A stretch of DNA of 54,218 bases from Daejeonella sp. (lineage in GTDB: Bacteria; Bacteroidota; Bacteroidia; Sphingobacteriales; Sphingobacteriaceae): NCBI RefSeq assembly GCF_030684675.1, contig NZ_JAUXXZ010000073.1, forward strand, positions 1 through 54,218. The letters run 5' to 3'. The notes beneath the pieces are model-generated. The model was not told where the DNA came from, did not search any database, and saw only the letters and a list, made by a program, of their open reading frames with translations. The translations under genes were made by a program, and so were the position numbers. Every line of letters starts with the position of its first letter. Positions within the stretch are counted from its first letter, which is position 1. Below, in pieces: positions 14,806 through 23,573 of this stretch.

Positions 14806-15597
14806 TTAGTTGAATTTTTCCTCCAATATAAGAAGTAATTCTGCTGAAATAAATCCATTTGTTGCCACCATTTCCTTCCGTTCAATGCTATTATTTCCGC
14901 CAGTAAAATCAAATACATGACCACCTGCCTCCCGAACCAAAACGATTCCGGCAGCTACATCGTATGAATTGAGATTAAACTCGAAATAGCCATCAAATCT
15001 CCCACAGGCTACATAGGCAAGATCAATTGCAGCCGAACCAATTCTTCTGACGCCATGGCACCGCTGCATCAATTCTTTCAAAACAGCCAGATAAGCATCA
15101 AGTTTTCCGAATTCGTAATAGGGAAATCCAGTTGCAAGCAGTGTATTTTCAATCCTGGATGCCTTTGATACTGAGATCCGCTTACTATTTAAGTATGCAC
15201 CTCCATTTTTCCAGGCTGAAAAACATTCATCCCTGTTTATCTCATAAACCACTCCAAGAATGGGTTCATCATCACATTGCAGGGCTATACTAATGGAATA
15301 TGTAGGAAGTCCGTGTATAAAGTTTGTTGTTCCGTCGAGCGGGTCAATGATCCAATCATATTTCTCACCGGTGATGGTGGTGGTTTTTTCTTCAGTAACA
15401 AATCCAGCTTCAGGAAGCAACAATCTAAGGCCTTTAACCAGAGCTATTTCTGCTGTTTTGTCAACATACGAAACCATATCATGAAGTCCCTTATACTCAA
15501 CCTGTTCGCGCTCGAAGACCAGAGCCTCTTTTCGAATAAATTCACCAACTTCTTTGGATAAGGATATTACACCGGTTGTGAGTTTTGAAAGATCCAT
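14806..15597 (-). CDS. Inositol monophosphatase family protein
   Basis: A 263-residue Mg2+-dependent sugar or inositol phosphatase (IMPase/SuhB family). Metal-binding motifs are present: E-E near 69-70, W-I-I-D-P-L-D-G-T-T-N-F at 82-93 (Asp85, Asp88) and the C-terminal S-Y-D-V-A-A-G-I-V-L-V-R-E-A-G-G. Length is typical. It starts 3 bases after the lgt stop codon and is probably co-transcribed with it. The true substrate (inositol phosphate, a nucleotide such as PAP, or a sugar phosphate) cannot be told from these motifs. Confidence 0.93.
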   Translation of the reverse strand: MDLSKLTTGVISLSKEVGEFIRKEALVFEREQVEYKGLHDMVSYVDKTAEIALVKGLRLLLPEAGFVTEEKTTTITGEKYDWIIDPLDGTTNFIHGLPTYSISIALQCDDEPILGVVYEINRDECFSAWKNGGAYLNSKRISVSKASRIENTLLATGFPYYEFGKLDAYLAVLKELMQRCHGVRRIGSAAIDLAYVACGRFDGYFEFNLNSYDVAAGIVLVREAGGHVFDFTGGNNSIERKEMVATNGFISAELLLILEEKFN

Positions 15598-15600
15598 GTA

Positions 15601-16770
15601 TCAGGATTTTATTGGCATTGAATATTTGTCAGCATTGTTCCTGGACCAGAATATCCCTGCAATGCCCAATAAAATAAGAATAGTAGATATCATCTCGGCC
15701 TGAGTAAAAGCAAGACCAAAAGCATGGTATTGAGAATTTACACGGATACTTTCAATCAGAAAACGCTCCAAACCGTTAAATATCAAGTATAAAGACCACA
15801 TAATACCCGGTGTTTTAATTTTGTGCCTGAATCCCCATAAAAGTGCAAATATGAACAGACCCATAACTACCTCGTAAAAAGGTGTAGGGAAGACCGGTAA
15901 AGGTAGTTCATTACAAAAGGGGCCGGTACAGCCGGGTATCGGTACACCGCTGTTCACCACATTGTGCGGATATTTAAAAGCCCAGACCCAATCAGGTGCC
16001 CAGCTTAACCATGATGGCTTTGGAGCAATATTTTCTATCCCCCAGTCGCCGTCTCCCGACAATTGACAACCTATCCTGCCAACAGCATAAGCTAACATCA
16101 TTCCCGGGCCGGCAATGTCAAGCATGTGAATCCATTTGATACCATATTTATTGGCATGATAAATCACCGCAGCCCCGCCCATAATCAAACCACCATAAAA
16201 GGTTAAACCACTGAAGGATAATAGCCCTCCAATCGGATCCTGAACAAAATCATCCCAATACTCCAGGTTATGAAATATTTTGGCTCCCAGAAAACCCCAA
16301 ATAGCAGCCCACATTAATAGTGTGCCCATGATCTGGTAAGGGTGAACCAGTTCCTTTACAATTTTTGGCTGACTTAGCTGCTCTTTCTTCTTTTCAGAAT
16401 AAGCCCAATAAATAAATAGTGCTCCTAACAATAAACCTCCAAGAAAGCTTCCCTTTGCAGATAAAATGAAACTCTGAGGGTTGGCCACAAAGGCAGAATA
16501 ATTTAATAATCCATCCAGTAGTTTATAGCCCACTAAAAATCCAAATATTCCATTAAATACCAGTTCCTGAGTACTTGCAGGCTCTCCTACCTTTACCTCA
16601 CGAGTAAAAGGCAGTACAAGTCCCAGTTTTTCCTTTCTTTTAAACTCCTGAGAAAGCGCCCAGTAACCAGCTGCAAAAGCTATAGCAACGAAAAATCCGA
16701 AAGTTTGAATTGGTAGCGGTATGTTAATACCTGTTAAATATTCAATGAGGTGGGTTATGGTAGGAAACAT
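15601..16770 (-). CDS. lgt: Prolipoprotein diacylglyceryl transferase
   Basis: A 389-residue multi-pass inner-membrane enzyme that transfers diacylglycerol to the lipobox cysteine of prelipoproteins, the first step of lipoprotein maturation. The Lgt signature [16 protein letters not shown] is near residue 228, and P-T-P-F-Y-E precedes the last helices. It is longer than the proteobacterial enzyme (about 290) because of loops in the first half, as is common in Bacteroidota. Many lipoproteins in this window would be its substrates. The phosphatase-family gene follows within 3 bases. Confidence 0.95.
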   Translation of the reverse strand: MFPTITHLIEYLTGINIPLPIQTFGFFVAIAFAAGYWALSQEFKRKEKLGLVLPFTREVKVGEPASTQELVFNGIFGFLVGYKLLDGLLNYSAFVANPQSFILSAKGSFLGGLLLGALFIYWAYSEKKKEQLSQPKIVKELVHPYQIMGTLLMWAAIWGFLGAKIFHNLEYWDDFVQDPIGGLLSFSGLTFYGGLIMGGAAVIYHANKYGIKWIHMLDIAGPGMMLAYAVGRIGCQLSGDGDWGIENIAPKPSWLSWAPDWVWAFKYPHNVVNSGVPIPGCTGPFCNELPLPVFPTPFYEVVMGLFIFALLWGFRHKIKTPGIMWSLYLIFNGLERFLIESIRVNSQYHAFGLAFTQAEMISTILILLGIAGIFWSRNNADKYSMPIKS

Positions 16771-16865
16771 AGGCTAAATATACAATCTTGTTATAATTTA
16801 CAATGTTAATAAAAAGCAAATGAATTAAATCAGAAATAAGAATCTCGTTGAGTAAGGTTGAGTGC

Positions 16866-18185
16866 TCAATGAACAAAGGTTTCTGCCAATTCTGTAATTT
16901 CCATATCACCATCGGAGGCAATACTCTCTAATCTTACCTGTCGCATCTCATTGATCATCAAAGGATCATACGGAGCTTTAACCTTAACGTAATTTCGACT
17001 AAATCCATGCATGAAACCATTTTTATGATCAGCCTCAAAAAGCACCTCTGCCATTTTTCCTAACTGGCTTTCATAGAATGCCCGGCGTTTTTTCTCAGAA
17101 AGAATATGCAGCATTTTACTCCTGTCGGCCCTTTGTGATCCGGGAACAGAACCTTTCATCTCAGCTGCATCCGTATTTTCACGTTCTGAATATGTAAATA
17201 CGTGCAAATAGGAAACATCCAGTTCATTCAGAAAATTATAGGTTTCCAGAAAGTCTTCGCGGCTTTCGCCCGGGAATCCAACAATGAGATCAACCCCGAT
17301 ACAGCAATCGGGCATTAGCCTTTTTATTTCCTTAATCCGGTCGGCATACAATTCGCGTTTATATCTCCGACGCATTAAACCCAAAATTTTATTGCTGCCT
17401 GATTGAAGAGGAATATGAAAGTGGGGGACAAATTTACTTGATGAGGAAACAAATTCGATGATATCATTACTCAGCAGATTGGGTTCAATCGAAGATATCC
17501 GTATTCTATCAATTCCCTCAACCTGATCAAGCGCTTTGACCAGATCAAAAAACTTATCCTCTCTTTGACCGTTTCGGATCCCAAAATCACCAAGATTTAC
17601 ACCGGTGAGTACAATTTCCTTCACACCTGAACGAGCGATTTCATTTGCCTGCTCAATAACATTTTCAATTGTTTCACTTCTACTCGATCCACGGGCAAGA
17701 GGAATGGTACAGAATGAACAGGTATAATCGCAGCCATCCTGAACCTTTAAAAAGGTGCGGGTTCTGTCTCCAATTGAATAAGAAGGAATAAAATCCCTGG
17801 TTTCGCTAATATCCTGATTGTAAACCTGCGTTTTCTCCAGCTTGGTTAAATCGCTGATATATTCTATAATTCTGAATTTCTCTGCAGCACCCAGCACAAT
17901 ATCAACACCCTGGATTTCTGAAATTTCCTGAGGTTTTAGCTGAGCATAGCAACCAACAATAGCGATATAAGCATTTGGCGAATGTTTTAAAGCCTCTTTA
18001 ACAACTTTGCGGCATTTTTTATCAGCATGGTCTGTCACAGAACAGGTATTGATCAGGTATACATCTGCTTTGTCTGTAAAGGATACCGTATCAAAACCGG
18101 CATCATTAAACTGACGTCCGATTGCCGAGCTTTCTGAAAAATTCAGCTTACAGCCTAATGTATAAAATGCAACCTTTTTATTCAT
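16866..18185 (-). CDS. mtaB: tRNA (N6-threonylcarbamoyladenosine(37)-C2)-methylthiotransferase
   Basis: A radical-SAM enzyme of about 440 residues that adds a methylthio group to t6A37 of ANN-decoding tRNAs. It begins V-A-F-Y-T-L-G-C-K-L-N with the first auxiliary-cluster cysteine, then has the radical-SAM motif C-D-Y-T-C-S-F-C near 148-155 and a C-terminal TRAM-like region. The G-C-K-L-N-F-S-E-S opening separates MtaB from MiaB and RimO. The start is set at the ATG at 18185 (M-N-K-K), 4 codons inside an alternative ATG at 18197. ubiX lies about 60 bases upstream on the same strand. Confidence 0.94.
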   Translation of the reverse strand: MNKKVAFYTLGCKLNFSESSAIGRQFNDAGFDTVSFTDKADVYLINTCSVTDHADKKCRKVVKEALKHSPNAYIAIVGCYAQLKPQEISEIQGVDIVLGAAEKFRIIEYISDLTKLEKTQVYNQDISETRDFIPSYSIGDRTRTFLKVQDGCDYTCSFCTIPLARGSSRSETIENVIEQANEIARSGVKEIVLTGVNLGDFGIRNGQREDKFFDLVKALDQVEGIDRIRISSIEPNLLSNDIIEFVSSSSKFVPHFHIPLQSGSNKILGLMRRRYKRELYADRIKEIKRLMPDCCIGVDLIVGFPGESREDFLETYNFLNELDVSYLHVFTYSERENTDAAEMKGSVPGSQRADRSKMLHILSEKKRRAFYESQLGKMAEVLFEADHKNGFMHGFSRNYVKVKAPYDPLMINEMRQVRLESIASDGDMEITELAETFVH

Positions 18186-18242
18186 ATTGAGGTGCAAAGA
18201 TAAGGAATGTGGCCGAAACAGACAATTGTAAGCGGTCTATCA

Positions 18243-18821
18243 TCAATTTTCAGTTTGGTTTTGACCCCACTGATAAGATTCATGATCAAAACCCACTAAA
18301 TCTATAACCCTGTTTATAACAGTCCCGGCTACCTCTTCAATAGTTTTGGGAAGACTGTAAAAGGATGGAGTTGCCGGACAAATTATCCCCCCGGCTTCAG
18401 TGACAGTTTTCATATTATTGATATGAATCAGACTATATGGGGTTTCCCTTACCAGCAGGATCAATTTGCGTCTTTCTTTAAGAATAACATCCGCAGAACG
18501 TGTAATCAGATCATCAGATACACCGCTCGCCACACGACCCAATGTCCCCATAGAGCATGGACAGACAATCATCGTATCAAATCCGGCTGATCCTGAAGCA
18601 AATGGAGCCATAAAATCACGTTTGTCATAAAACCTGAAATTATAGGATGAATAGTCCTTATTACCGAGTTCATGTAACCAGACATCTTTGGCATTATCAG
18701 ACATGATGATACCAATTTCGGAAATCTGATCCTGCAGATTTTTTAATTTATCAAATAGAACTTTTGCATAAATTGAACCACTCGCTCCTGTTACTGCAAC
18801 GACAATCTTCTTCTTACTCAT
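18243..18821 (-). CDS. ubiX: UbiX family flavin prenyltransferase
   Basis: A protein of about 192 residues that prenylates FMN to make the cofactor of UbiD-type decarboxylases. The flavin-binding start V-A-V-T-G-A-S-G-S-I-Y-A is at residues 7-18, with P-C-S-M-G-T-L and L-V-R-E-T-P-Y-S further on, both typical. The start is taken at ATG 18821 (M-S-K-K-K); the upstream ATG would add nine residues unlike the family. No ubiD is seen nearby, so the partner decarboxylase, if present, lies elsewhere. Confidence 0.93.
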   Translation of the reverse strand: MSKKKIVVAVTGASGSIYAKVLFDKLKNLQDQISEIGIIMSDNAKDVWLHELGNKDYSSYNFRFYDKRDFMAPFASGSAGFDTMIVCPCSMGTLGRVASGVSDDLITRSADVILKERRKLILLVRETPYSLIHINNMKTVTEAGGIICPATPSFYSLPKTIEEVAGTVINRVIDLVGFDHESYQWGQNQTEN

Positions 18822-19008
18822 TGGAATTTTTATGATAAATCGCACCAATACAGGTGTATGATTAATTTGTACTTATCCTGAGAAAATATCTCTTTTCTCA
18901 AAGTATCAAATTTCAGGACAAATATCAATCAATTTAGCCGTAAAATACTATTGGACACAAGATTCCATGCCCTAATTCTGCCATAAGGAGGTAAAAAACA
19001 ATCGATTT

Positions 19009-19335
19009 TCAATTGTCTCTTCTAAGCTGCCTTATAGATGTCGTTAGACTATCTCGTTCCAGCATTTTCTCATTTACCAGTGCATAATTGAGAGCTTTGT
19101 CCAGAGAACGTCTTACCCTCTCCTTCTCAATCTGGATTCTTTTATTTTTAACCTCTTCCTGATAAATCAATTCCTGCCTGGAATTAAAGAATTTAATCAT
19201 TTGATCCTTCGGGCTCATCATATTGCTTTCAACCACCCAGGTTCCTTTTGATTTGTCGTTTTTGATTTCCTGTGCAAAACCAATCTGAATTGAACAAAAT
19301 AGAAATGCAGTTGTGAATAAATTTTTCGTTTTCAT
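19009..19335 (-). CDS. Small secreted hypothetical protein
   Basis: About 108 residues, starting at ATG 19335, with a Sec signal peptide (M-K-T-K-N-L, hydrophobic core, cleavage near G-F-A-Q). The mature part is highly charged: G-T-W-V-V-E-S-N followed by a long helical, basic and acidic stretch rich in R, K, E and Q. No domain is recognised. It is divergent from the LytS-type kinase gene, with about 227 bases between the starts, so the LytTR regulator might control it; that is only a suggestion from position. Confidence 0.7.
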   Translation of the reverse strand: MKTKNLFTTAFLFCSIQIGFAQEIKNDKSKGTWVVESNMMSPKDQMIKFFNSRQELIYQEEVKNKRIQIEKERVRRSLDKALNYALVNEKMLERDSLTTSIRQLRRDN

Positions 19336-19434
19336 AATTTTAAATTTTATCCAAAATTGTATTCTGAGTGATCTCAAAAAAAAAATACAGATACAGACAT
19401 CATGAGTCCTCTTAAACAGCCAGATATCATGGTT

Positions 19435-19491
19435 AAAGGACGTTTATCATCAAAAAAGATTCAAATAGCGCTGTCATAGGTCGTTTATCGA
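19435..19491. promoter_or_regulatory. Candidate LytTR-type direct repeats
   Basis: CGTTTATC occurs at 19441-19448 and again at 19482-19489, start to start 41 bases (about four helical turns), in the divergent intergenic region before the LytS/LytTR genes. The flanks (AGGA or AGGT before each) are also shared. The core resembles the loose LytTR half-site [TA][AC][CA]GTTN[AG][TG]. Confidence 0.4.
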
Positions 19492-19562
19492 CAGAATTGA
19501 GCTTTACATCGATAATCATCAGATCAGATTCAGTAAAATTTTATAAAAAAGTATTTTTGGGT

Positions 19563-20666
19563 ATGAATTTTTACCATAGACTTATGCTGAGGCCAAAACT
19601 CAAACGGCTCGTTGAGCATGTAATATTCTGGATCATTGCACTGGTCTTGCTTACCTTCTATTTTGGTGCAGATAAACCCAATTATCTGATTCCTTTAAGA
19701 AATAACCTCTTTTACCTGCCTGTACATATTGGCTATTTCTATTTTCTTGCCTATTATTTAATTCCTAAATATTTATTCACCCGTGAATATCTCCGGTTTT
19801 TCGTATCACTCATCGGTCTTATTCTGGTCACCGGATTTTTTACGCGTCTGATTGATATTTTCTTTGTGGATCCATACCTGTTTGAAATCCAAAAAGAAAT
19901 AGGAATAAAATTCACCTGGGATAAAATGGAGGGCAATTTTTTTGATAAGCTTCAAAAACCCTATTACTATGTCAATGCAATCAAGGGCTCAAACCTGATT
20001 GTTTGGATTGCATTAAGTATCAAGTTTTTCAAGATGTGGTATGAACGCCGGCAAGCTGCAATGGAAGCCGAGCTAAACTTCCTTAAAGGACAGATTCATC
20101 CGCATTTCCTGTTCAACACGCTCAATAACCTGTATTCGCTAACGATACAGATGTCTCCAAAATCTCCATTTATTGTAATGGGATTATCTGATATTTTAAG
20201 GTACATGCTTTATGAATGTAATACAGATTCAATTGCTTTAAAACGCGAAATAGAACTAATTGAAAGTTATATCGCGCTGGAAAAGATCAGGTATGATAAC
20301 CGGCTGGAATTAAACTTAAGCATAAGCGGCAATGTTGAAAATATCGAAATAGCCCCACTAATGATGCTTCCGCTAGTAGAAAATGCTTTTAAACACGGTG
20401 TCGGTGAAAAGGTAGGTGATGCCTGGATTAATATTGATCTGACTGTAAAAAGTAACATTTTGAAACTTAAAATATCCAATAGTAAACCGGAAACTTTTTC
20501 TGAAAACAGTGAAAAGAATAAAGGTAATATCGGTCTTGCCAATCTAAAGAAGAGACTTGAGATTTTATACCCCAAAGCGTATGATCTAAAGCTATTTGAC
20601 GAACAGGATATGTTTCTTGCAGTTTTAGAGATCCAGATGGATAAGCATGTTGTTTTGTTACCATGA
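19563..20666 (+). CDS. LytS-type sensor histidine kinase
   Basis: A membrane kinase of about 367 residues. Roughly four hydrophobic segments occupy the first 170 residues. The His_kinase domain follows with its phospho-acceptor in Q-I-H-P-H-F-L-F-N-T-L-N-N-L (His near 179), and a HATPase domain with L-V-E-N-A-F-K-H-G and G-N-I-G-L-A-N-L-K-K-R-L. The start is placed at ATG 19563; a longer reading from 19497 would run through the regulatory repeat region. The stop overlaps the start of the response regulator by four bases (ATGA), so the two are translationally coupled. The signal sensed is unknown. Confidence 0.94.
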   Translation: MNFYHRLMLRPKLKRLVEHVIFWIIALVLLTFYFGADKPNYLIPLRNNLFYLPVHIGYFYFLAYYLIPKYLFTREYLRFFVSLIGLILVTGFFTRLIDIFFVDPYLFEIQKEIGIKFTWDKMEGNFFDKLQKPYYYVNAIKGSNLIVWIALSIKFFKMWYERRQAAMEAELNFLKGQIHPHFLFNTLNNLYSLTIQMSPKSPFIVMGLSDILRYMLYECNTDSIALKREIELIESYIALEKIRYDNRLELNLSISGNVENIEIAPLMMLPLVENAFKHGVGEKVGDAWINIDLTVKSNILKLKISNSKPETFSENSEKNKGNIGLANLKKRLEILYPKAYDLKLFDEQDMFLAVLEIQMDKHVVLLP

Positions 20667-21385
20667 AAATAAGAACAGTGATCGTTGATGATGAACCTCT
20701 TGCAATAGAGGTCATTGAAACCTATCTTAAGAATTTCAGTGATATAGAGATCATTGCGAAATGTGGGGATGGCATACAGGCATTTAATATTCTGCAGCAA
20801 AAAAAAGCCGATCTCATGTTTCTAGATGTTAAAATGCCCGGACTTAATGGGACAGAACTTTTAAAGAGTCTAAAAAACCCTCCAAAAGTAATTTTTACAA
20901 CCGCTTACCATGATTATGCTGTTGAAGGGTTCGAACTGAATGCCCTGGATTATTTGCTTAAACCTGTATCCTTTGACCGTTTCCTGAAAGCTATGGAGAA
21001 AGTTTATGAGCATTTCGGATTTACTGCCAGGCAGAATATTCAAACCGGGATCATACCTGCAAGAAACCAGGATATCTTTCTGTATCTCAAGGTGGATAGA
21101 AGAATGGTCAAAGTAGATGTGAAGGATATTTTATGGATCGAGAGCCAGAAAGATTACATCAAAGTAGTGCTCAGCGACAAGGAATTGATCTCCAAACAAA
21201 AGATCAGCATATTAGAAGAATTACTGCCTGAGGAGGAGTTTCTGAGAATACACCGGTCTTTTATTATTGCAGTGAATAAGATTGAAAGTTTTAACTCCAG
21301 TAAAATCGAGATTGGTGCTAAGGAGCTGCCAATTGGAAGGAATTATAAAAACGATTGCCAAAGACGTTTGAATCAGTATGGATAA
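20663..21385 (+). CDS. LytTR family response regulator
   Basis: A 240-residue regulator. Residues 1-120 are the receiver domain with acidic V-D-D-E near the N-terminus, the phospho-acceptor in M-F-L-D-V-K-M-P-G-L-N-G (Asp near 55) and K near 105. Residues about 137-238 are the LytTR DNA-binding domain with the typical D-I-L-W-I-E-S-Q-K-D-Y and F-L-R-I-H-R-S-F-I-I. It overlaps the upstream kinase gene by four bases. Direct repeats before the kinase gene are candidate binding sites. Confidence 0.95.
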   Translation: MKIRTVIVDDEPLAIEVIETYLKNFSDIEIIAKCGDGIQAFNILQQKKADLMFLDVKMPGLNGTELLKSLKNPPKVIFTTAYHDYAVEGFELNALDYLLKPVSFDRFLKAMEKVYEHFGFTARQNIQTGIIPARNQDIFLYLKVDRRMVKVDVKDILWIESQKDYIKVVLSDKELISKQKISILEELLPEEEFLRIHRSFIIAVNKIESFNSSKIEIGAKELPIGRNYKNDCQRRLNQYG

Positions 21386-21391
21386 AATTCT

Positions 21392-21419
21392 GCTTTCAGC
21401 TTCATGCTTTAAGCTTCCT
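21392..21419. repeat. Heptanucleotide tandem array D
   Basis: Four 7-mers (GCTTTCA, GCTTCAT, GCTTTAA, GCTTCCT). It fills the space between the response-regulator stop (21385) and the stop codon of the convergent ThuA gene (21419-21421). Confidence 0.7.
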
Positions 21420-22150
21420 TATCTCTTTCCTCCCATAGCATACCGAATCCCTTCCAATATATGCTTCAGAAACAAAGGGTCTGTATATTTTTCATCTGCA
21501 TGACCAAGCGCTGTATAAAACGACCTTCCCCCTTCAAATTCGCGGTACCATGCCATGGGATGAAAAGAACCGTTGGTTCCTCCTTTATAGGTACTCTCAT
21601 CAACAGTAATCAATACTTTAATATCATTGCTGATATTCTTAAAATTATAAAGTTCCTCCTTGATATGCCAGCTTTCGGGAAGGTGCCTGGTGGCTCTATT
21701 TTTTCTGTCAATTACATTAAAAGTGGCAAACTGCTGCACAGGATGACCATTAAATATTGCTCCAACCAGTTTACCGTACCAGGACCAGTTATATCCCCCG
21801 GCCGAAGCACCATGAATACCCATATAGCCTCCGCCTTTACGGATATAATTTTCAAATGATCTTTGCTGCAAACTATCCAGCATATCCCCGGAAGTGCTTA
21901 AAAACACTACAGCATCATAGTTTTTAAGATTCTCTAATGTGAATAAGCTTGAATCAGAGCTGGTATCGGTCTGAAATTTGAACTCCCTTCCGAGTTTGGT
22001 GATAGCAGCAATCCCTGCCGGAATGGAAGCATGTTTGTAAGCTGCTGTCTTGTAAAATAACAGAATCTTTTTGGGATGTTTCTGTGCTTTGAGGTCAGAA
22101 GCAAATATCCATGAGAATGCCAGTAAAAACGTCAATAGAATTTTATTCAT
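21419..22150 (-). CDS. ThuA domain-containing secreted protein
   Basis: A 243-residue protein with a Sec signal peptide (cleavage near D-L-K-A-Q, about residue 22) and a ThuA-like domain, a glutamine-amidotransferase-like fold linked to sugar metabolism. Visible blocks: I-L-L-F-Y-K-T-A-A-Y-K-H, V-F-L-S-T-S-G-D, G-G-G-Y-M-G-I-H-G-A-S-A and the C-terminal P-M-A-W-Y-R-E-F-E-G-G-R-S-F-Y-T-A-L-G-H. Exported ThuA proteins are frequent in Bacteroidota glycan loci, but none of the neighbours here is a glycan gene. The exact reaction is unknown. Confidence 0.9.
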   Translation of the reverse strand: MNKILLTFLLAFSWIFASDLKAQKHPKKILLFYKTAAYKHASIPAGIAAITKLGREFKFQTDTSSDSSLFTLENLKNYDAVVFLSTSGDMLDSLQQRSFENYIRKGGGYMGIHGASAGGYNWSWYGKLVGAIFNGHPVQQFATFNVIDRKNRATRHLPESWHIKEELYNFKNISNDIKVLITVDESTYKGGTNGSFHPMAWYREFEGGRSFYTALGHADEKYTDPLFLKHILEGIRYAMGGKR

Positions 22151-22183
22151 AAAATTGATTTTAGAATCGCAGATTAGAGGTGA

Positions 22184-23482
22184 CTATCTGTTCTTAAATT
22201 TCATTTTTGCCTTTTCCCTTGAACTGTAATTATAATCTTTAGCATTACTTTCCTTTTTGGGATGAAAAGCTGCTCCGCTCAGTGTTTCAGTTTCCCGACT
22301 AAGTTTGGTGGTTTTGATAGCCTTTTTGGGTTTATCCTTCTCAATAACAAGATCTTCGGGCAGCTCTGTTATTGGAAAGATCTTACCGATAGCCAGCTCA
22401 ATTTTCTTAATCAAAGCAAGCTCAATATCCGTTGAAAAGCTGATTGCCATTTGTTCGTTTGCAGCATTTGACTTACTCTTCACTATCCTGCCGACAAAAG
22501 TCTCGACATCAGCAGGAATTTCAAGATGAAAAATAAAAGGAATTCCATCGAGCTGAATTGATTCTTTCAAATCATCTGCGATAAGCAATATTCTGGCATC
22601 ATCAGTTTGCTTAAAATCGTCGATCAGATCAAAGCCGGGATGATCGAAGAATAAAGGTTTATAGATCACAATATCTTTGTCGAGGTATTTAAAAAGGCTT
22701 TTGAATACCTTTTCTGCCGTGAGCCTTGTATTTACGAAAACAACAGCTTTACTAAATACATCCTTATCGCGTAGGAGAAGATTAAGCAAATTTACTTTTG
22801 TTTTAAAATCAGGAACTTTATAAAGCAACTGATCAATAGTTTCCAATTTGGGTTCACCCAGATCATTCACTTCAATCAAAGCCGGCTGATTCATAAACTG
22901 ATCGATCAAAAGATGCAGTTTATCATGCAGAACCTCGGTAAATACCAGATGCTGGCATTTAACAATACTTCTGGCTAGTTCTGCTACTGGCAATTGCATC
23001 CCACGTTTAACGATCTCTGCGGCATCATCCACAATGAACATAATAATCTTATTCAGATTCAACCCGAGCTTGAGATAGATCGCTCTTGCCCTGTCGGGAG
23101 TGGCAACCACAATATCAGCACCATCGGCAAGTGCATCCATCTGAGACTCCATCCCTCCTTCGGAATATAATCCCACGATCCGTATGGTCTGATTCCTATT
23201 CAATAATTCAAATCGCTCAATGACTGCTAATACATGATCCTTATCCGGAACCAGAACCAAAGCCCTTGGAGCTTCTTCAAGTCCGTATTTTAAACGCATC
23301 AACGAACCCAGAACATAGGTTGTTGTCTTCCCCGAACCTTCAGGTGCTACTGAAATCACATCCTGACCACCCAGAATACGGGACATCGTTTTAAGCTGAA
23401 TTTCTTTGGGACCTAAATAACCCGCATCAGTCATCGCTCTGACTAAGGGCTTACTCAGCTTTAATTTCTCTAACAACACCAT
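22184..23482 (-). CDS. Degenerate DEAD-box helicase-like protein
   Basis: A 432-residue protein with the two RecA-like domains of DEAD-box RNA helicases. The Q-motif region (G-Y-L-G-P-K-E-I-Q) and motif I (A-P-E-G-S-G-K-T-T, about 46-54) are intact. Others have decayed: motif II is V-D-D-A-A-E (151-156) instead of D-E-A-D, the S-A-T of motif III is absent, motif V lacks the R-G-I-D core, and motif VI reads V-G-R-I-V-K-S where H-R-I-G-R-T-G-R is expected, so the arginine finger is lost. Nucleotide binding may persist while helicase activity is doubtful. The basic C-terminal tail suggests RNA binding. A canonical RhlE is encoded at 30299-31528. Confidence 0.9.
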   Translation of the reverse strand: MVLLEKLKLSKPLVRAMTDAGYLGPKEIQLKTMSRILGGQDVISVAPEGSGKTTTYVLGSLMRLKYGLEEAPRALVLVPDKDHVLAVIERFELLNRNQTIRIVGLYSEGGMESQMDALADGADIVVATPDRARAIYLKLGLNLNKIIMFIVDDAAEIVKRGMQLPVAELARSIVKCQHLVFTEVLHDKLHLLIDQFMNQPALIEVNDLGEPKLETIDQLLYKVPDFKTKVNLLNLLLRDKDVFSKAVVFVNTRLTAEKVFKSLFKYLDKDIVIYKPLFFDHPGFDLIDDFKQTDDARILLIADDLKESIQLDGIPFIFHLEIPADVETFVGRIVKSKSNAANEQMAISFSTDIELALIKKIELAIGKIFPITELPEDLVIEKDKPKKAIKTTKLSRETETLSGAAFHPKKESNAKDYNYSSREKAKMKFKNR

Positions 23483-23525
23483 TTAACCAGATTTTTATTT
23501 TTGAAACGCAAAGGTAGCAGATAGT

Positions 23526-23553
23526 ATTGAGTAATGAGTATTGAGTATTGAGA
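23526..23553. repeat. Heptanucleotide tandem array E
   Basis: Four 7-mers ATTGAGT, AATGAGT, ATTGAGT, ATTGAGA in the gap between the helicase-like gene and the DUF2130 gene. Confidence 0.72.
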
Positions 23554-23573
23554 TATCAACTTTCAAAAAATTC

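Noticed and set aside
20267-20800. A 177-codon minus-strand open frame
   Set aside because: It is antisense across the end of the kinase gene and the start of the regulator gene, both of which are well supported by motifs.
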